Below, one piece after another: positions 26,127 to 34,586 of a DNA stretch of 64,000 bases. The position numbers were made by a program, and so were the translations under genes. The stretch comes from Catellatospora sichuanensis (GTDB lineage: Bacteria; Actinomycetota; Actinomycetes; Mycobacteriales; Micromonosporaceae), in NCBI RefSeq assembly GCF_007483665.1, contig NZ_VIQO01000046.1, positions 32,687-96,686 of the forward strand, in the 5' to 3' direction. The notes under the pieces were generated by a model that was not told the origin of the DNA, did not search any database, and saw only the letters and a list, made by a program, of their open reading frames with translations. Positions within the stretch are counted from its first letter, which is position 1. Each line of letters begins with the position of its first letter.

Positions 26127-29100
26127 ATGATCGCCACCCGCCGCAATGCTGCTGTAGTTGCCGCAGCCACACTTCTATCTCTACTTACCGCTCCGGCACA
26201 CGCCGGACCAGACAGCACGAGCGGCGAGGTCGGCGCGCTCGGCCAGGCGAAGGTCACCACCGTCACGCTGATCACCGGTGACCGGGCGGTCCTGCGGACC
26301 GACGCGAACGGTATGCACTCCGCCGGCCTGGAGCGCGACGGACTGCCCGCTTCGGACTACCTGACCCGGCAGCGGGGAGCCGACCTGTACGTGATCCCGG
26401 CCGAGGCCGTGCCGCTGCTCGCCGGCGGCCTGCTCGACGAGGAGCTGTTCAACGTCAGCGGTCTGGTGGCGCAAGGCTACGACGACGCGTCCACCGACAC
26501 CATTCCGCTGCTGGCGGTGGCGAAGGACGATGCCGCCGCGGCGCGGGGGGTCCTGCCGGTCCCGAAGGAGGCGACACGGGGCCGGACGCTGCCATCGGCG
26601 TCCGCGGTCGCGTTCACCGCACCGAAGAACAAGACCGCGCAGGTATGGTCCGACCTGGCCGCAGAAGCGACCGGGGCCGGTGGCCCCCGCACCACGATCT
26701 GGCTGGACCGCAAGGTGAGCGCCAGCCTCGACAGCAGCGTGCCGGCGATCGGCGCGCCCGCCGCGTGGAGTGCCGGCTTCGACGGCGCGGGCACCAAGGT
26801 GGCGGTCCTGGACACCGGGTACGACGCCGCGCACCCCGACCTCGCGGGCCGGGTCGTTGCCGAGCAGAACTTCACCTACACGTGGAAGATCGACGACTTC
26901 GACGGCCACGGTACGCACGTCGCGTCGACCATCGCCGGTTCGGGCGCCGCCTCCCAGGGCCGGTCCCGCGGCGTGGCCCCCTCAGCCCAGCTGCTGGTCG
27001 GCAAGGTGCTCGACGACTACGGGCACGGGCAGACGTCCTGGATCATCGCCGGCATGGAGTGGGCCGTCGCCCAGGGCGCCGACGTGGTCAACATGAGCCT
27101 GGGCAGCGAGTCCCCCGACTGCACGGACCCCCTTGCCGTCGCCGTCGAGCATCTCGCCGCGACCAGCGGAGCCCTGTTCGTGGTGGCGGCGGGCAACGCC
27201 GGCCCGGGTCGCTCGACGGTGTCGTCGCCGGGCTGCGCTCCCAGTGTGCTGACTGTCGGCGCGGTCGACGACAAAGGCGCCACCGCGCAGTTCTCCAGCC
27301 GCGGCGCCGTCGCCGGAGGCGGGCGTAGCAAGCCCGATCTGGCTGCCCCGGGCGTCGCCATCATGGCGGCCAAGGCCGGCGGCAACGGCGACAACGCGTA
27401 CACGGCCCTGTCCGGGACGTCGATGGCCGCGCCGCACGTGGCCGGCGCGGCAGCGATCCTGGCCCAGCAGCACCCGGACTGGACACCCGCGCGGATCAAG
27501 GCGGCACTCGTATCGGCGGCGCATCCCCGTACCGCATCGCGTGTGCAGGAGCAGGGCGCGGGCATGCTGGACGTCGCGCGTGCCACCCGGCAGACCGTGC
27601 TCGGGCCCGGACTTGTCGATGTGGCCGCCTTCAGCTGGCCGCACGGGCGCGACCAGACCGCGACGGCGCACATCGCCTACACCAACACCGCGAGCACCCC
27701 GGTCACGTTGAACGTGAAGCTGGGCGAGGTCACCGGTGAGGACGGGGCCCCAGCGCCCCGCGGCATGGTCTCGCTGGGTGCCGGCAGCGTCACGGTCCCG
27801 GCCGGGGGCACCGCCGAGGTCCCGGTCACCGTCGACGCGAGCGCGAAACTGGCACTGGAGGCGTACGGCTCCTTCGGCGGCCGCCTGACCGCGCGCACCG
27901 CGGACGGCAGCCAGGAGGTCGTCACGCCGTTCGCGTTCTGGGTCGAGCCGGAGACGGTGGAGTTGACCATCCGTACCACCGACCGGCGGGGCGAGGGCGC
28001 GACCTTCTCCAGCAGCGTCGAGGTGACCGGCCTGGACGACGCGACCTGGCAGGACTACTTCCCGGCAGGGGTGCGCGAGCAGACGATGCGGCTGCGGGCC
28101 GGCCGGTACGCGATCTCCGCGTTCATCTTCAGCGGTGAGCCCGGCACCACAGGTCAGCAGGGTGTCGCGCAGTCGGTGGCCTACCTCGGTGATCCCGAGA
28201 TCGTCCTCGACCGGGACACCGTCCTGCACTACGACGCTCGGCGGGCGCACCGCATCCGGGTGGAGGCGGACCGGCCCGCGGAGAGCCAGGGCCTGCGCCT
28301 GGACTACGGCCGCTGGTGGGACAGATGGCTGGTCACGGGCGGGATGACGCTCGGCAAATACACCGACGAGGTGTACGCCGCACCCACCGGCAAGGCGAGG
28401 ACCGGCGGATTCGAGTTCTCGGCGACGTGGCGGATGTTCGCTCCGGAGCTGTCCGTGACCGTCGCGGGTGACGGTGCTGCGGTGCCGGTCGAATACCTGC
28501 CGCGCTCACCGGCGCTGCCCGATACCCGTATCGCGGAGCTGGTCGATGCCGGATCCGGCACCGCGGCCGAGCTCGCGGCAGCCGGCGCCACCGGGCGGCT
28601 GGTGCTGGTGAACAGCCCGACCGACGTCAACCAGGCGGTGTACGAGGCGACGAACGCCGGCGCGCTCGGTGTGGTGCTCGCCCATGATGCGCCCGGCCGG
28701 TGGCTGCCGCGGCTGTACGCGGGCCCGTCGCTGCCCACGCTCTCGGTCACCCAGCCCGTGGAGGAGCAGCTGCGCGGCCGGCTCGCGAAGGGACCCGTTC
28801 GGCTCGCCTGGCAGGGCACGCCGGTCTCCCGCAGCCCGTACGTCTACAACCTGTCGTTCATCGCGGACGGCCGGATCAACGGTGCCCTTCGCGTGAAACA
28901 CCACGACGACCGGCTGGCCAGGGTGCAAACCGACTGGTACACGAAGGGCGCGCCCGCGTCCTTCTACGACGTGATGTTCGTGCAGCGCCCGTACGCCGCG
29001 GATTTCAACCTCGGCGCGAACCTCGTCGGTGACGTCCACCCGCTCGACGCCCCGGTGACCCGGGTCGAGTACTACACCCCGGACAGCACACTGTGGTGGC

Positions 29101-29900
29101 ACGGTGCGATCAGCGGGACCTGGAACGGGCTGGACACCGACGGCCCGAGGAGGCACGTCGCGGGCCGCAGCTCCGAGAGCTGGTACAAGCAGCCGGCCCG
29201 GCCGGGTGTGGGCTGGACCTACACCGGTGTCCGGGCGCCGATCGGCATCCGCGAGGCGAACACCGTGACCGCGTCGATCCCGCTGTGGCGCGACAGCGAT
29301 CCCCACCATTTCGGGCAGGCCGCGGCCTATGACTACGGGCGGGTGGACCTGTACCGCAACGGAACCCTGTTCGGCCGCGGCGAGGCAGACCAGCCGGGGT
29401 ACATGGTGCTGCAGGTGCCGGACGCGCCGGCCGACTACCGACTTCGGCTGTACGTGCAGAGATCTCCTGAGGTGGACCCGAACTGGCAGATGTCATTCGG
29501 GACCGACACCTTCTGGCGCTTCCGCTCGGCCCGCCCCGCCGACGGGGTCGCCGAACGGCTGCCGCTGCTGCTGCCCGAATACGACATGGAACTCGACCTG
29601 TACAACCTGGCGCCCGCCGTGTCCCACTACCCTGTCCGGCTGTCGGCGGAAGGTCAGCCCGGCTATGACGCCGGCCGGATCGTCGCGGCGCGGGCATGGG
29701 TGTCCTACGGCGCCCCGACCGAGGCTTCCGAGATCACCGACTGGATGGAGGTGCCGGTCGTGCACACCGGCGAGGGCTGGGTGGCACAGGTGAACAACGC
29801 CGCCGCGTCCGGCCGGTACGTCTCGCTGAAGGTCGACCTGCTCGATGAGCATGGCAACGGCGTGGAGCAGGCGATCGTCAGAGCGTACGGCGTGCGGTAG
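26127..29900 (+). CDS. Large secreted subtilisin-like (S8) serine protease, paralogue
   Basis: A 1257-residue exported S8 peptidase: signal peptide (cleavage near AHA, residue 26), prodomain (about 38-205; VTLITGDRAVLRTDANG, ELFNVSGLVAQGYDD), catalytic Asp in VAVLDTGYD, His in GHGTHVAST, oxyanion Asn in VAAGNAG, Ser in SGTSMAAPHVAG. Beta-rich C-terminal modules and a protease-associated-like region follow. Domain order and the final IVRAYGVR match the divergent protease at 21797-25555, though the sequences have diverged widely. The likely role is extracellular protein degradation; a strong terminator follows. Confidence 0.92.
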   Translation: MIATRRNAAVVAAATLLSLLTAPAHAGPDSTSGEVGALGQAKVTTVTLITGDRAVLRTDANGMHSAGLERDGLPASDYLTRQRGADLYVIPAEAVPLLAGGLLDEELFNVSGLVAQGYDDASTDTIPLLAVAKDDAAAARGVLPVPKEATRGRTLPSASAVAFTAPKNKTAQVWSDLAAEATGAGGPRTTIWLDRKVSASLDSSVPAIGAPAAWSAGFDGAGTKVAVLDTGYDAAHPDLAGRVVAEQNFTYTWKIDDFDGHGTHVASTIAGSGAASQGRSRGVAPSAQLLVGKVLDDYGHGQTSWIIAGMEWAVAQGADVVNMSLGSESPDCTDPLAVAVEHLAATSGALFVVAAGNAGPGRSTVSSPGCAPSVLTVGAVDDKGATAQFSSRGAVAGGGRSKPDLAAPGVAIMAAKAGGNGDNAYTALSGTSMAAPHVAGAAAILAQQHPDWTPARIKAALVSAAHPRTASRVQEQGAGMLDVARATRQTVLGPGLVDVAAFSWPHGRDQTATAHIAYTNTASTPVTLNVKLGEVTGEDGAPAPRGMVSLGAGSVTVPAGGTAEVPVTVDASAKLALEAYGSFGGRLTARTADGSQEVVTPFAFWVEPETVELTIRTTDRRGEGATFSSSVEVTGLDDATWQDYFPAGVREQTMRLRAGRYAISAFIFSGEPGTTGQQGVAQSVAYLGDPEIVLDRDTVLHYDARRAHRIRVEADRPAESQGLRLDYGRWWDRWLVTGGMTLGKYTDEVYAAPTGKARTGGFEFSATWRMFAPELSVTVAGDGAAVPVEYLPRSPALPDTRIAELVDAGSGTAAELAAAGATGRLVLVNSPTDVNQAVYEATNAGALGVVLAHDAPGRWLPRLYAGPSLPTLSVTQPVEEQLRGRLAKGPVRLAWQGTPVSRSPYVYNLSFIADGRINGALRVKHHDDRLARVQTDWYTKGAPASFYDVMFVQRPYAADFNLGANLVGDVHPLDAPVTRVEYYTPDSTLWWHGAISGTWNGLDTDGPRRHVAGRSSESWYKQPARPGVGWTYTGVRAPIGIREANTVTASIPLWRDSDPHHFGQAAAYDYGRVDLYRNGTLFGRGEADQPGYMVLQVPDAPADYRLRLYVQRSPEVDPNWQMSFGTDTFWRFRSARPADGVAERLPLLLPEYDMELDLYNLAPAVSHYPVRLSAEGQPGYDAGRIVAARAWVSYGAPTEASEITDWMEVPVVHTGEGWVAQVNNAAASGRYVSLKVDLLDEHGNGVEQAIVRAYGVR

Positions 29901-29950
29901 CAGCAAGATCCACCCGTACCGCGCGATCGAAACGCAGGTACGCCGGCTGC

Positions 29951-29985
29951 GGGGACGGTGAGGCCGTCGAAGCCTCACCGTCCCC
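29951..29985 (+). terminator. Hairpin after second S8 protease gene
   Basis: GGGGACGGTGAGGC (29951-29964) pairs perfectly with GCCTCACCGTCCCC (29972-29985), loop of 7 nt. Confidence 0.88.
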
Positions 29986-30007
29986 CGACGTACGTCGAGT
30001 ACGCCAT

Positions 30008-30313
30008 TTGTACGTGGATCTCGCCGGCGTCACGTTCGGCGGAGCCGGCCTGGTCCACTGCCTCTACGCGCTCTCGGCGCGTCTACCGGGCGTGGCCATC
30101 ACGCTGTGCGGACCGTCGGGGATCACCCGCCAGGTCATCGTGTTGACCTGGCTGGACCAGGTGGCCGCTCTGTGCGACAGCACCCGTGAGCAGTGCGGTT
30201 CCTCGCAGCAGTTCGCCGGCGGCTCGGCGAGCTTCCTTGTGCGAACCAGCGTAAAATCGGGCAAGACGGGCTTTGGGAAAGATTGTTTGACGTCCGTGTT
30301 CGGAGGGCGGTAG
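30008..30313 (+). pseudogene. Truncated STAS-domain (anti-sigma antagonist) fragment
   Basis: From a TTG at 30008 the frame reads LYVDLAGVTFGGAGL, ARLPGVAITLCGPSG and LTWLDQVAALCDS, the second half of a STAS domain; the first two strands are missing because a terminator lies just upstream. The phosphoserine position reads GGAG instead of DSSG. The last 40 residues do not look like STAS. Probably a decaying gene, though a short protein cannot be excluded. Confidence 0.5.
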
Positions 30314-30315
30314 CC

Positions 30316-30795
30316 ATGACTGTTCGAACTCCTTCCATCGAAGATCATCCCGACCTTGCCGAGCTTCGGTTGCGGTACGAGGAAGCCGCCGAAACCAAGG
30401 CGGCACAGGTAGTAGAAGGTCTGACCTTCCTCGCGGGTCTCTACCTCGCCATCTCGCCATGGGTGGTCGGCTTCACCAGCCACTCCAGCCTGACCGCGAG
30501 CAACGTCTTCACCGGTGTCGCACTGGCGGTGCTGGCATTGTGCTTCGCCACCATGTACGGACGTTCGCACCGGATCGTGTGGGTCGCCCCGATCATCAGC
30601 GCATGGGCGATCGTCGCACCTTGGCTTGTCAGCGGACCCGCACCAAGCGTGGGCGCCATCGTCAGCAACGTCATCGTCGGCCTGGTGGGCCTGGCGTGCA
30701 CCCTTGCGATGATGTCCGTAGGCAGGCGAAGGGCCGCCGGCACGGCAGGCCTCGGGGCGTCGGCCGAACCTCTCCGCGACGGGCGTCGGTTATAG
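30316..30795 (+). CDS. SPW-repeat membrane protein
   Basis: A 159-residue integral membrane protein with four predicted helices and two SPW-type motifs, ISPWVVGF (about residue 46) and VAPWLVSG (about residue 105), at the ends of helices 1 and 3. The soluble N terminus (first 30 residues) is charged. ATG 30316 follows GGAGGG. SPW proteins are widespread in bacteria and of unknown function. Immediately downstream of the STAS fragment but in another frame. Confidence 0.8.
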   Translation: MTVRTPSIEDHPDLAELRLRYEEAAETKAAQVVEGLTFLAGLYLAISPWVVGFTSHSSLTASNVFTGVALAVLALCFATMYGRSHRIVWVAPIISAWAIVAPWLVSGPAPSVGAIVSNVIVGLVGLACTLAMMSVGRRRAAGTAGLGASAEPLRDGRRL

Positions 30796-30828
30796 ACCCC
30801 AATCCCGTAGCGCGACGGCACCGGAAAG

Positions 30829-30849
30829 TACGTGGGACGATCCCGCGTA
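30829..30849 (+). terminator. Hairpin between SPW and SDR genes
   Basis: TACGTGGGA (30829-30837) and TCCCGCGTA (30841-30849) pair with one mismatch around CGA, between convergent genes. Confidence 0.45.
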
Positions 30850-30900
30850 GGCACATCATGCGGCCGGCCGTTTCCGTCTGACGGGCGACCACGCTCGACG

Positions 30901-31872
30901 TCAGCCGGTTGTCGTCGCGACCAGGGACCTGAACGCGTCCACGCCGGTGAGCTCGGCCGACAACTCCCACAGGCGCGCCGCCTCTGCGGGGTCTATCGCG
31001 TGGGCGTGCACGCCGCCCGAGTCGCTTGCCGGGCCGGCGATGTCGCAGTCCTCGCAGTACACGCCGCCCATGCCCGCGAGCTGCGGTGAGGTCGCTGCCC
31101 ACACCTGCGTCGCCGCGCCCTGCTCGAGGGTCTTGAAGGTCGGGTCGGCCAGGTTGCCGTCCTCGTCGATCCAGCCTGCGGCGACCATCTCGTCTGTGGA
31201 CAGGTGACGCTGCAAGGGGGTGAGGATGGCACCGGGGTGCAGCGCGAACGCTCGGACGCCGGCATCGCGCCCGAGCTTGTCGAGGTGCACGGCGAAGAGC
31301 ACGTTGGCTGCCTTGGCCTGCCCGTACGCCTGCCAGCGGTCGTAGCCCGTCGTGGACTGCACGTCGTGCCAGCGGATGCCGGTGATGCCGTGGGCACCGG
31401 AGGAGACGGCGACGACCCGGCCGCGGGCGCGGGCGATCGCGGGCCAGATCCGGTTGATCAGCGCGTAGTGGCCGAGGTGGTTGACCGCGAACTGCGCCTC
31501 CCAGCCTGGGCCGACCCGAGTCTCGGGGCAGGCCATGATGCCCGCGTTGTTGATGACGATGTCGGCATCGCGGCCGGAGGCGCAAAAGCGCTCGGCGAAC
31601 CCGCGGACGCTGTCGAGATCGGCCAGGTCGAGTGCGTCGATCTCGACGCCGTCGATCCCGCCGAGCTCTTGCCTGGCGAGCTCGGGTCGCTTGGCGGGGA
31701 CGACGACGTGGGCGCCGGCACCAGCCAGCGCGCGTGTCGTCACCAGCCCGAGGCCGGAGTATCCGCCAGTGACGATGGCCGTCTTGCCGGTCAGATCGAT
31801 CCCTTTGAGAACGTCGTCGGTGGTACTGCGGGCGTCGAAACCCGAGCCGATCCCGCGCTGCGGTGTGGTCAT
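30901..31872 (-). CDS. SDR-family oxidoreductase (retinol-dehydrogenase-like)
   Basis: A 323-residue SDR starting at ATG 31872; upstream in-frame codons run into the MerR promoter and were excluded. TGGYSGLG, INNAGIM and a catalytic YGQAK are present, with the long C-terminal lid of the WW-oxidoreductase/retinol-dehydrogenase group. Substrate unknown. The divergent MerR gene and a MerR-style promoter show how it is probably controlled; the mRNA appears leaderless or nearly so. Confidence 0.88.
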   Translation of the reverse strand: MTTPQRGIGSGFDARSTTDDVLKGIDLTGKTAIVTGGYSGLGLVTTRALAGAGAHVVVPAKRPELARQELGGIDGVEIDALDLADLDSVRGFAERFCASGRDADIVINNAGIMACPETRVGPGWEAQFAVNHLGHYALINRIWPAIARARGRVVAVSSGAHGITGIRWHDVQSTTGYDRWQAYGQAKAANVLFAVHLDKLGRDAGVRAFALHPGAILTPLQRHLSTDEMVAAGWIDEDGNLADPTFKTLEQGAATQVWAATSPQLAGMGGVYCEDCDIAGPASDSGGVHAHAIDPAEAARLWELSAELTGVDAFRSLVATTTG

Positions 31873-31881
31873 GAACCCGAA

Positions 31882-31910
31882 GTTAGATGCTCGACCGGGG
31901 TCTAGGTCAA
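31882..31910 (-). promoter_or_regulatory. MerR-type divergent promoter/operator
   Basis: On the minus strand TTGACC (31910-31905) and TCTAAC (31887-31882) are 17 nt apart; the spacer carries a dyad CTCGACC-GG-GGTCTAG (31890-31905, one mismatch). The -10 ends about 9 nt before the SDR ATG. The layout is typical of SDR genes controlled by an adjacent MerR protein. Confidence 0.6.
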
Positions 31911-31927
31911 CGGCGTACGCTCGGCGG

Positions 31928-32338
31928 ATGACCGCGGCGGCGAGTGGGCTGACTATCGGCCAGGTCTGCGCGCGGACCGGCCTGAGTGTGCACACCCTGC
32001 GCCTGTACGAGCGGGAGGGTCTGTTTGCGGGTGAGGTGCGGCGCGATGGGCGCGGCCGTCGCGTCTACTCGGCGTGGGATGTGGAGTGGCTGGAGTACTG
32101 CATGAGGTTCCGTGCGTCGGGTATGCCGCTGGCCACGATCCGGCGCTTCGCCGAGCTTGTGCGGCAGGGAGTCGGCAACGAGCACATCCGCCTCAAGCTG
32201 CTGCGTGAGCATCGGGATGTGGTGGTGGAGCGGATCGCGGAGCTGACCGCCTGCCTCGAAGTGATCGATTTCAAGGTCGGCGTGTACGAAGAGCACCTGG
32301 CGCAGGGCAATGCGGGAGACCTGTGGGGGCCGCCATGA
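31928..32338 (+). CDS. MerR-family transcriptional regulator
   Basis: A 136-residue MerR protein: HTH with TIGQVCARTGLSVHTLRLYEREGLF (residues 9-33), then a coiled-coil dimerisation helix (about 85-120) and a short tail. ATG 31928 is the first start after the divergent promoter. The branch usually controls the adjacent SDR or aldo/keto reductase in response to electrophiles; there is no Cys-rich metal site. Confidence 0.88.
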   Translation: MTAAASGLTIGQVCARTGLSVHTLRLYEREGLFAGEVRRDGRGRRVYSAWDVEWLEYCMRFRASGMPLATIRRFAELVRQGVGNEHIRLKLLREHRDVVVERIAELTACLEVIDFKVGVYEEHLAQGNAGDLWGPP

Positions 32339-32429
32339 CGGCGCCGCGTTCAAGGAAGGCCATGCCATCGCGGGCCGAAGTCTGCCGGCCCGGCGCCCCG
32401 CCCGGCCACGACCGGGGCGCCACCCCGCT

Positions 32430-32687
32430 CTAGGGTGTCGAGCGCCGGCGGTTCGGCAGCCACCATGCCGTGACCAGGTGCTCGGTGCGTTTGAGGTCGA
32501 GGCCGGTGAGTTCTTGGAATCGCCGTATCCGGTACCGGACGGTGTTGGGGTGCACGGCCAGCCGCGCGGAGACTTCGCGTACCTGCTGATCGTGTTCGAG
32601 GTAGACCCGGGTGGTCTGCTCGATGTCGTGATTTGCCCGGCCCGGACCGTCGAACGCTTTCAGATGCCGTTCGCACAGCCCGGCACC
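32430..32687 (-). pseudogene. PucR/CdaR-type regulator, 3' fragment
   Basis: The minus frame ending at TAG 32430 reads IEQTTRVYLEHDQQVREV, ARLAVHPNTVRYRIRRF and QELTGLDLKRTEHL, the C-terminal HTH_30 domain of PucR-family regulators. Everything upstream of about 32687 is missing: the sequence switches there to an unrelated dehydrogenase fragment on the other strand. Not translated as an intact gene. Confidence 0.7.
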
Positions 32688-32893
32688 TGAGGTTCGTGGT
32701 CGGCTACACCCCGCTTGAATTCCGTGACACCCTGCACATGCTCGCCGACGGCAAGGTCGACCCGGCCATGCTGATCACCGGTACGGTCGGACTCGGCCAC
32801 GTGCGGACAGCCTTCGAGGCACCGTGGCCCGACGACCACGCCAAGATCATGATCGATCCGAGTCGCACTGCGGTGAGCTGGCAACGCGCCTAG
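32687..32893 (+). pseudogene. Zinc-type alcohol dehydrogenase, C-terminal fragment
   Basis: The plus frame reads FVVGYTPLEFRDTLHMLADG, LITGTVGLGHVRTAFEA and HAKIMIDPS, the last 65 or so residues of an MDR dehydrogenase (family length about 340). The 5' part is missing; the fragment abuts the PucR fragment 5' end to 5' end, as if a deletion removed both starts and the shared promoter. Confidence 0.7.
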
Positions 32894-32987
32894 GACACTG
32901 TCACAGCGGAGCTACGGGCGTTCGGTGACCAGCGTTGACTCGCCCGTGGGTCACCGAAGCTGTTCTTCCTGGTTGTGGGTGTGACAT

Positions 32988-33314
32988 GTGTACGAAGGTG
33001 GCAGGATCGCCCGCGTGACCGAGGGAAAGTTCGTGAACGTGAGCCGGCCGCTGGGCGGCGGACCGTACGCCTGTCCGTGCTGCGGGTACCTGACCCTCGA
33101 CGAGCGGGGCGGATATGAGCTCTGCCCGGTGTGCTTCTGGGAGGACGACGGCCAGGACCAGCACGACGCGGATGAAGTGCGAGGCGGGCCGAACGGCAAG
33201 CTCAGCCTCACCGCGGCCCGCCGTAACTTCGCGAACCTCGGCGCGTCGTCGGAGAAGCGCCTGGCAAACGTGCGCGCACCGCGCGACGAGGAGCATCCGC
33301 TGGCTCACGGCTGA
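32988..33314 (+). CDS. CPCC-type cysteine-rich protein
   Basis: A 108-residue protein with the CPCC family signature: YACPCCGYLTL then ELCPVCFWEDDGQD (about residues 27-56), two Cys pairs likely to bind zinc. The C-terminal half is charged. The family is of unknown function and scattered in bacteria, sometimes near toxin-immunity loci; nothing nearby supports that here. GTG 32988 is a weak start; GTG 33015 is an alternative. Confidence 0.75.
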   Translation: MYEGGRIARVTEGKFVNVSRPLGGGPYACPCCGYLTLDERGGYELCPVCFWEDDGQDQHDADEVRGGPNGKLSLTAARRNFANLGASSEKRLANVRAPRDEEHPLAHG

Positions 33315-33326
33315 GTCCCGACTCAG
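33311..33326 (+). terminator. Palindrome overlapping the CPCC stop codon
   Basis: CTGAGTC-CC-GACTCAG is a perfect 7-bp inverted repeat whose left arm contains the TGA stop. It could act as a short terminator or as a protein site. Confidence 0.4.
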
Positions 33327-33486
33327 TCGTCGGCGTAACCGACAACGGCGGTTGCTCCCGCTTACCGCTGTGGGCCGACCGGAACACCCCGCTCGGCGGG
33401 CTTCCGCAGGGGCGACGGATCGACGACACCGGCCGTTCGGCCTAACCGGGGTCACGCGCTCGGCTGCTTACCCCTATCCTCCCGGG

Positions 33487-33612
33487 GTGCTCGAGAACCT
33501 CAACATCACAGAACTCCTCCTTCTGCTGCCTGTCGCGGCCGTGACGGTCACCGTCCTCGGCTACTTCGCCGGCCGGGCCTTCCGGCGGTGGCGCTCACAG
33601 GCCAGCCGGTGA
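33487..33612 (+). CDS. Small single-pass membrane protein
   Basis: A 41-residue frame from GTG 33487 with one hydrophobic helix (LLLLLPVAAVTVTVLGYFAG) and a basic tail (RAFRRWRSQASR), hence a probable inner-membrane peptide with the C terminus inside. TATCCT lies about 6 nt upstream and could be a -10 of a leaderless mRNA. No family is recognised. Confidence 0.4.
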   Translation: MLENLNITELLLLLPVAAVTVTVLGYFAGRAFRRWRSQASR

Positions 33613-33825
33613 CCAGACGGCGAGCCCACCGCACGAGGGATCGGGCCATCCGCCCATGCCGTGGGCTGCCCGCTGCGGCGGTGCTGACTCCGTCCGCGCG
33701 TCCTGGCGGCATGCGCGGCCCGGCGTATCGCTCATCAGTCGCCATCACATGATCAGCCAGACGGGCTCGTGTTCGCCCCGGCGCGTGTGCGGATGCCTTC
33801 CCGGCCGGTCGGACAGAATAGCAAC

Positions 33826-34161
33826 ATGACCATTGTCAAGATCAATGCCATCACGGTGCCGGCCGACAGCGGCGACGAGTTGGCGCGCCGCTTCGCCGCG
33901 CGGGCCGGCGCCGTCGATGACCAGGACGGATTCGAAGGCTTCGAGTTGCTCCGCCCGAACGACGAGCGGACCACGTGGCTCGTCATCACCCGCTGGCGCG
34001 ACGAGGATGCATTCCAGGCATGGGTCAGTTCGCCCGCCTTCGCGCACGGCCACCGCTCCGCCGCCGAGCGCGCGGGTGAGCAGGCGCCGCCACCAGTAGG
34101 AGTGCACAGCGAGGTCTGGTCATACGTTCCCGCCGGCGGATCGAGCCCGGCACGACCGTGA
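33826..34161 (+). CDS. MhuD/IsdG-like heme-degrading monooxygenase (ABM fold)
   Basis: A 111-residue ABM-fold protein from ATG 33826. Residue order matches mycobacterial MhuD: Asn7 in VKINAIT, Trp66 in FQAWVSSP and a His at 74/76 in AFAHGH, the trio needed for heme binding and oxidation. MhuD opens heme without releasing CO to give mycobilins and frees iron. Stand-alone gene with no transporter nearby. It could instead be a general antibiotic-biosynthesis-type monooxygenase, but the three aligned residues favour heme. Confidence 0.82.
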   Translation: MTIVKINAITVPADSGDELARRFAARAGAVDDQDGFEGFELLRPNDERTTWLVITRWRDEDAFQAWVSSPAFAHGHRSAAERAGEQAPPPVGVHSEVWSYVPAGGSSPARP

Positions 34162-34237
34162 CAGAGCCAGGCCCGTCGCGAACCCGGCCGAACGTTCGCG
34201 GTCACCCCCGGGTAGGCATGGAGCTGGTTTGCTGAGG

Positions 34238-34581
34238 TCAGGCCGGGCGACGTCCCCATGCCGAGATCAGCGGCGGAGGGTGAGGTCGAGCCCGCCCGCA
34301 TCGACGGCGGCCAGGTGCGCGTCGATCTCGACGTCGTTGGCCAGCCCCGCCGCGAGCAACTCGGCGCGGACCATGCGCACCGTCGCGGTCTTCAAGCGGT
34401 CGCAGGCCACCCCGCCGACCGGGAAGCAGCCGGCCGCCGTGACATCGACCAGGCCCGCCGCACGCAACGCCCGTGGCAGCGTACGGCCGAAGCGCAGATC
34501 GGCGCCGCGGCGGGTCATCAACTCCCGGACGGCGCGCCGCAGCCGGTTGGCGCGCACCTCGGAGCAACGACGGAAAGGCAT
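34238..34581 (-). pseudogene. SAM-dependent methyltransferase, frameshifted C-terminal fragment
   Basis: The minus frame reads LRFGRTLPRALRAAGLVDV and RMVRAELLAAGLANDVEID, the end of a class I methyltransferase, and stops at 34267 after LDLTLRR. The natural ending PPLISAWGRRP continues in a neighbouring frame to 34238, indicating a frameshift. The SAM-binding N-terminal half is absent: the fragment abuts the divergent acyl-CoA synthetase gene. Confidence 0.6.
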
Positions 34582-34586
34582 ACGCC

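Noticed and set aside
30193..30315. 41-codon N-terminal extension of the SPW protein
   Set aside because: The extension is out of character (basic, no motif) and overlaps the STAS fragment; GGAGGG before ATG 30316 gives a better start.
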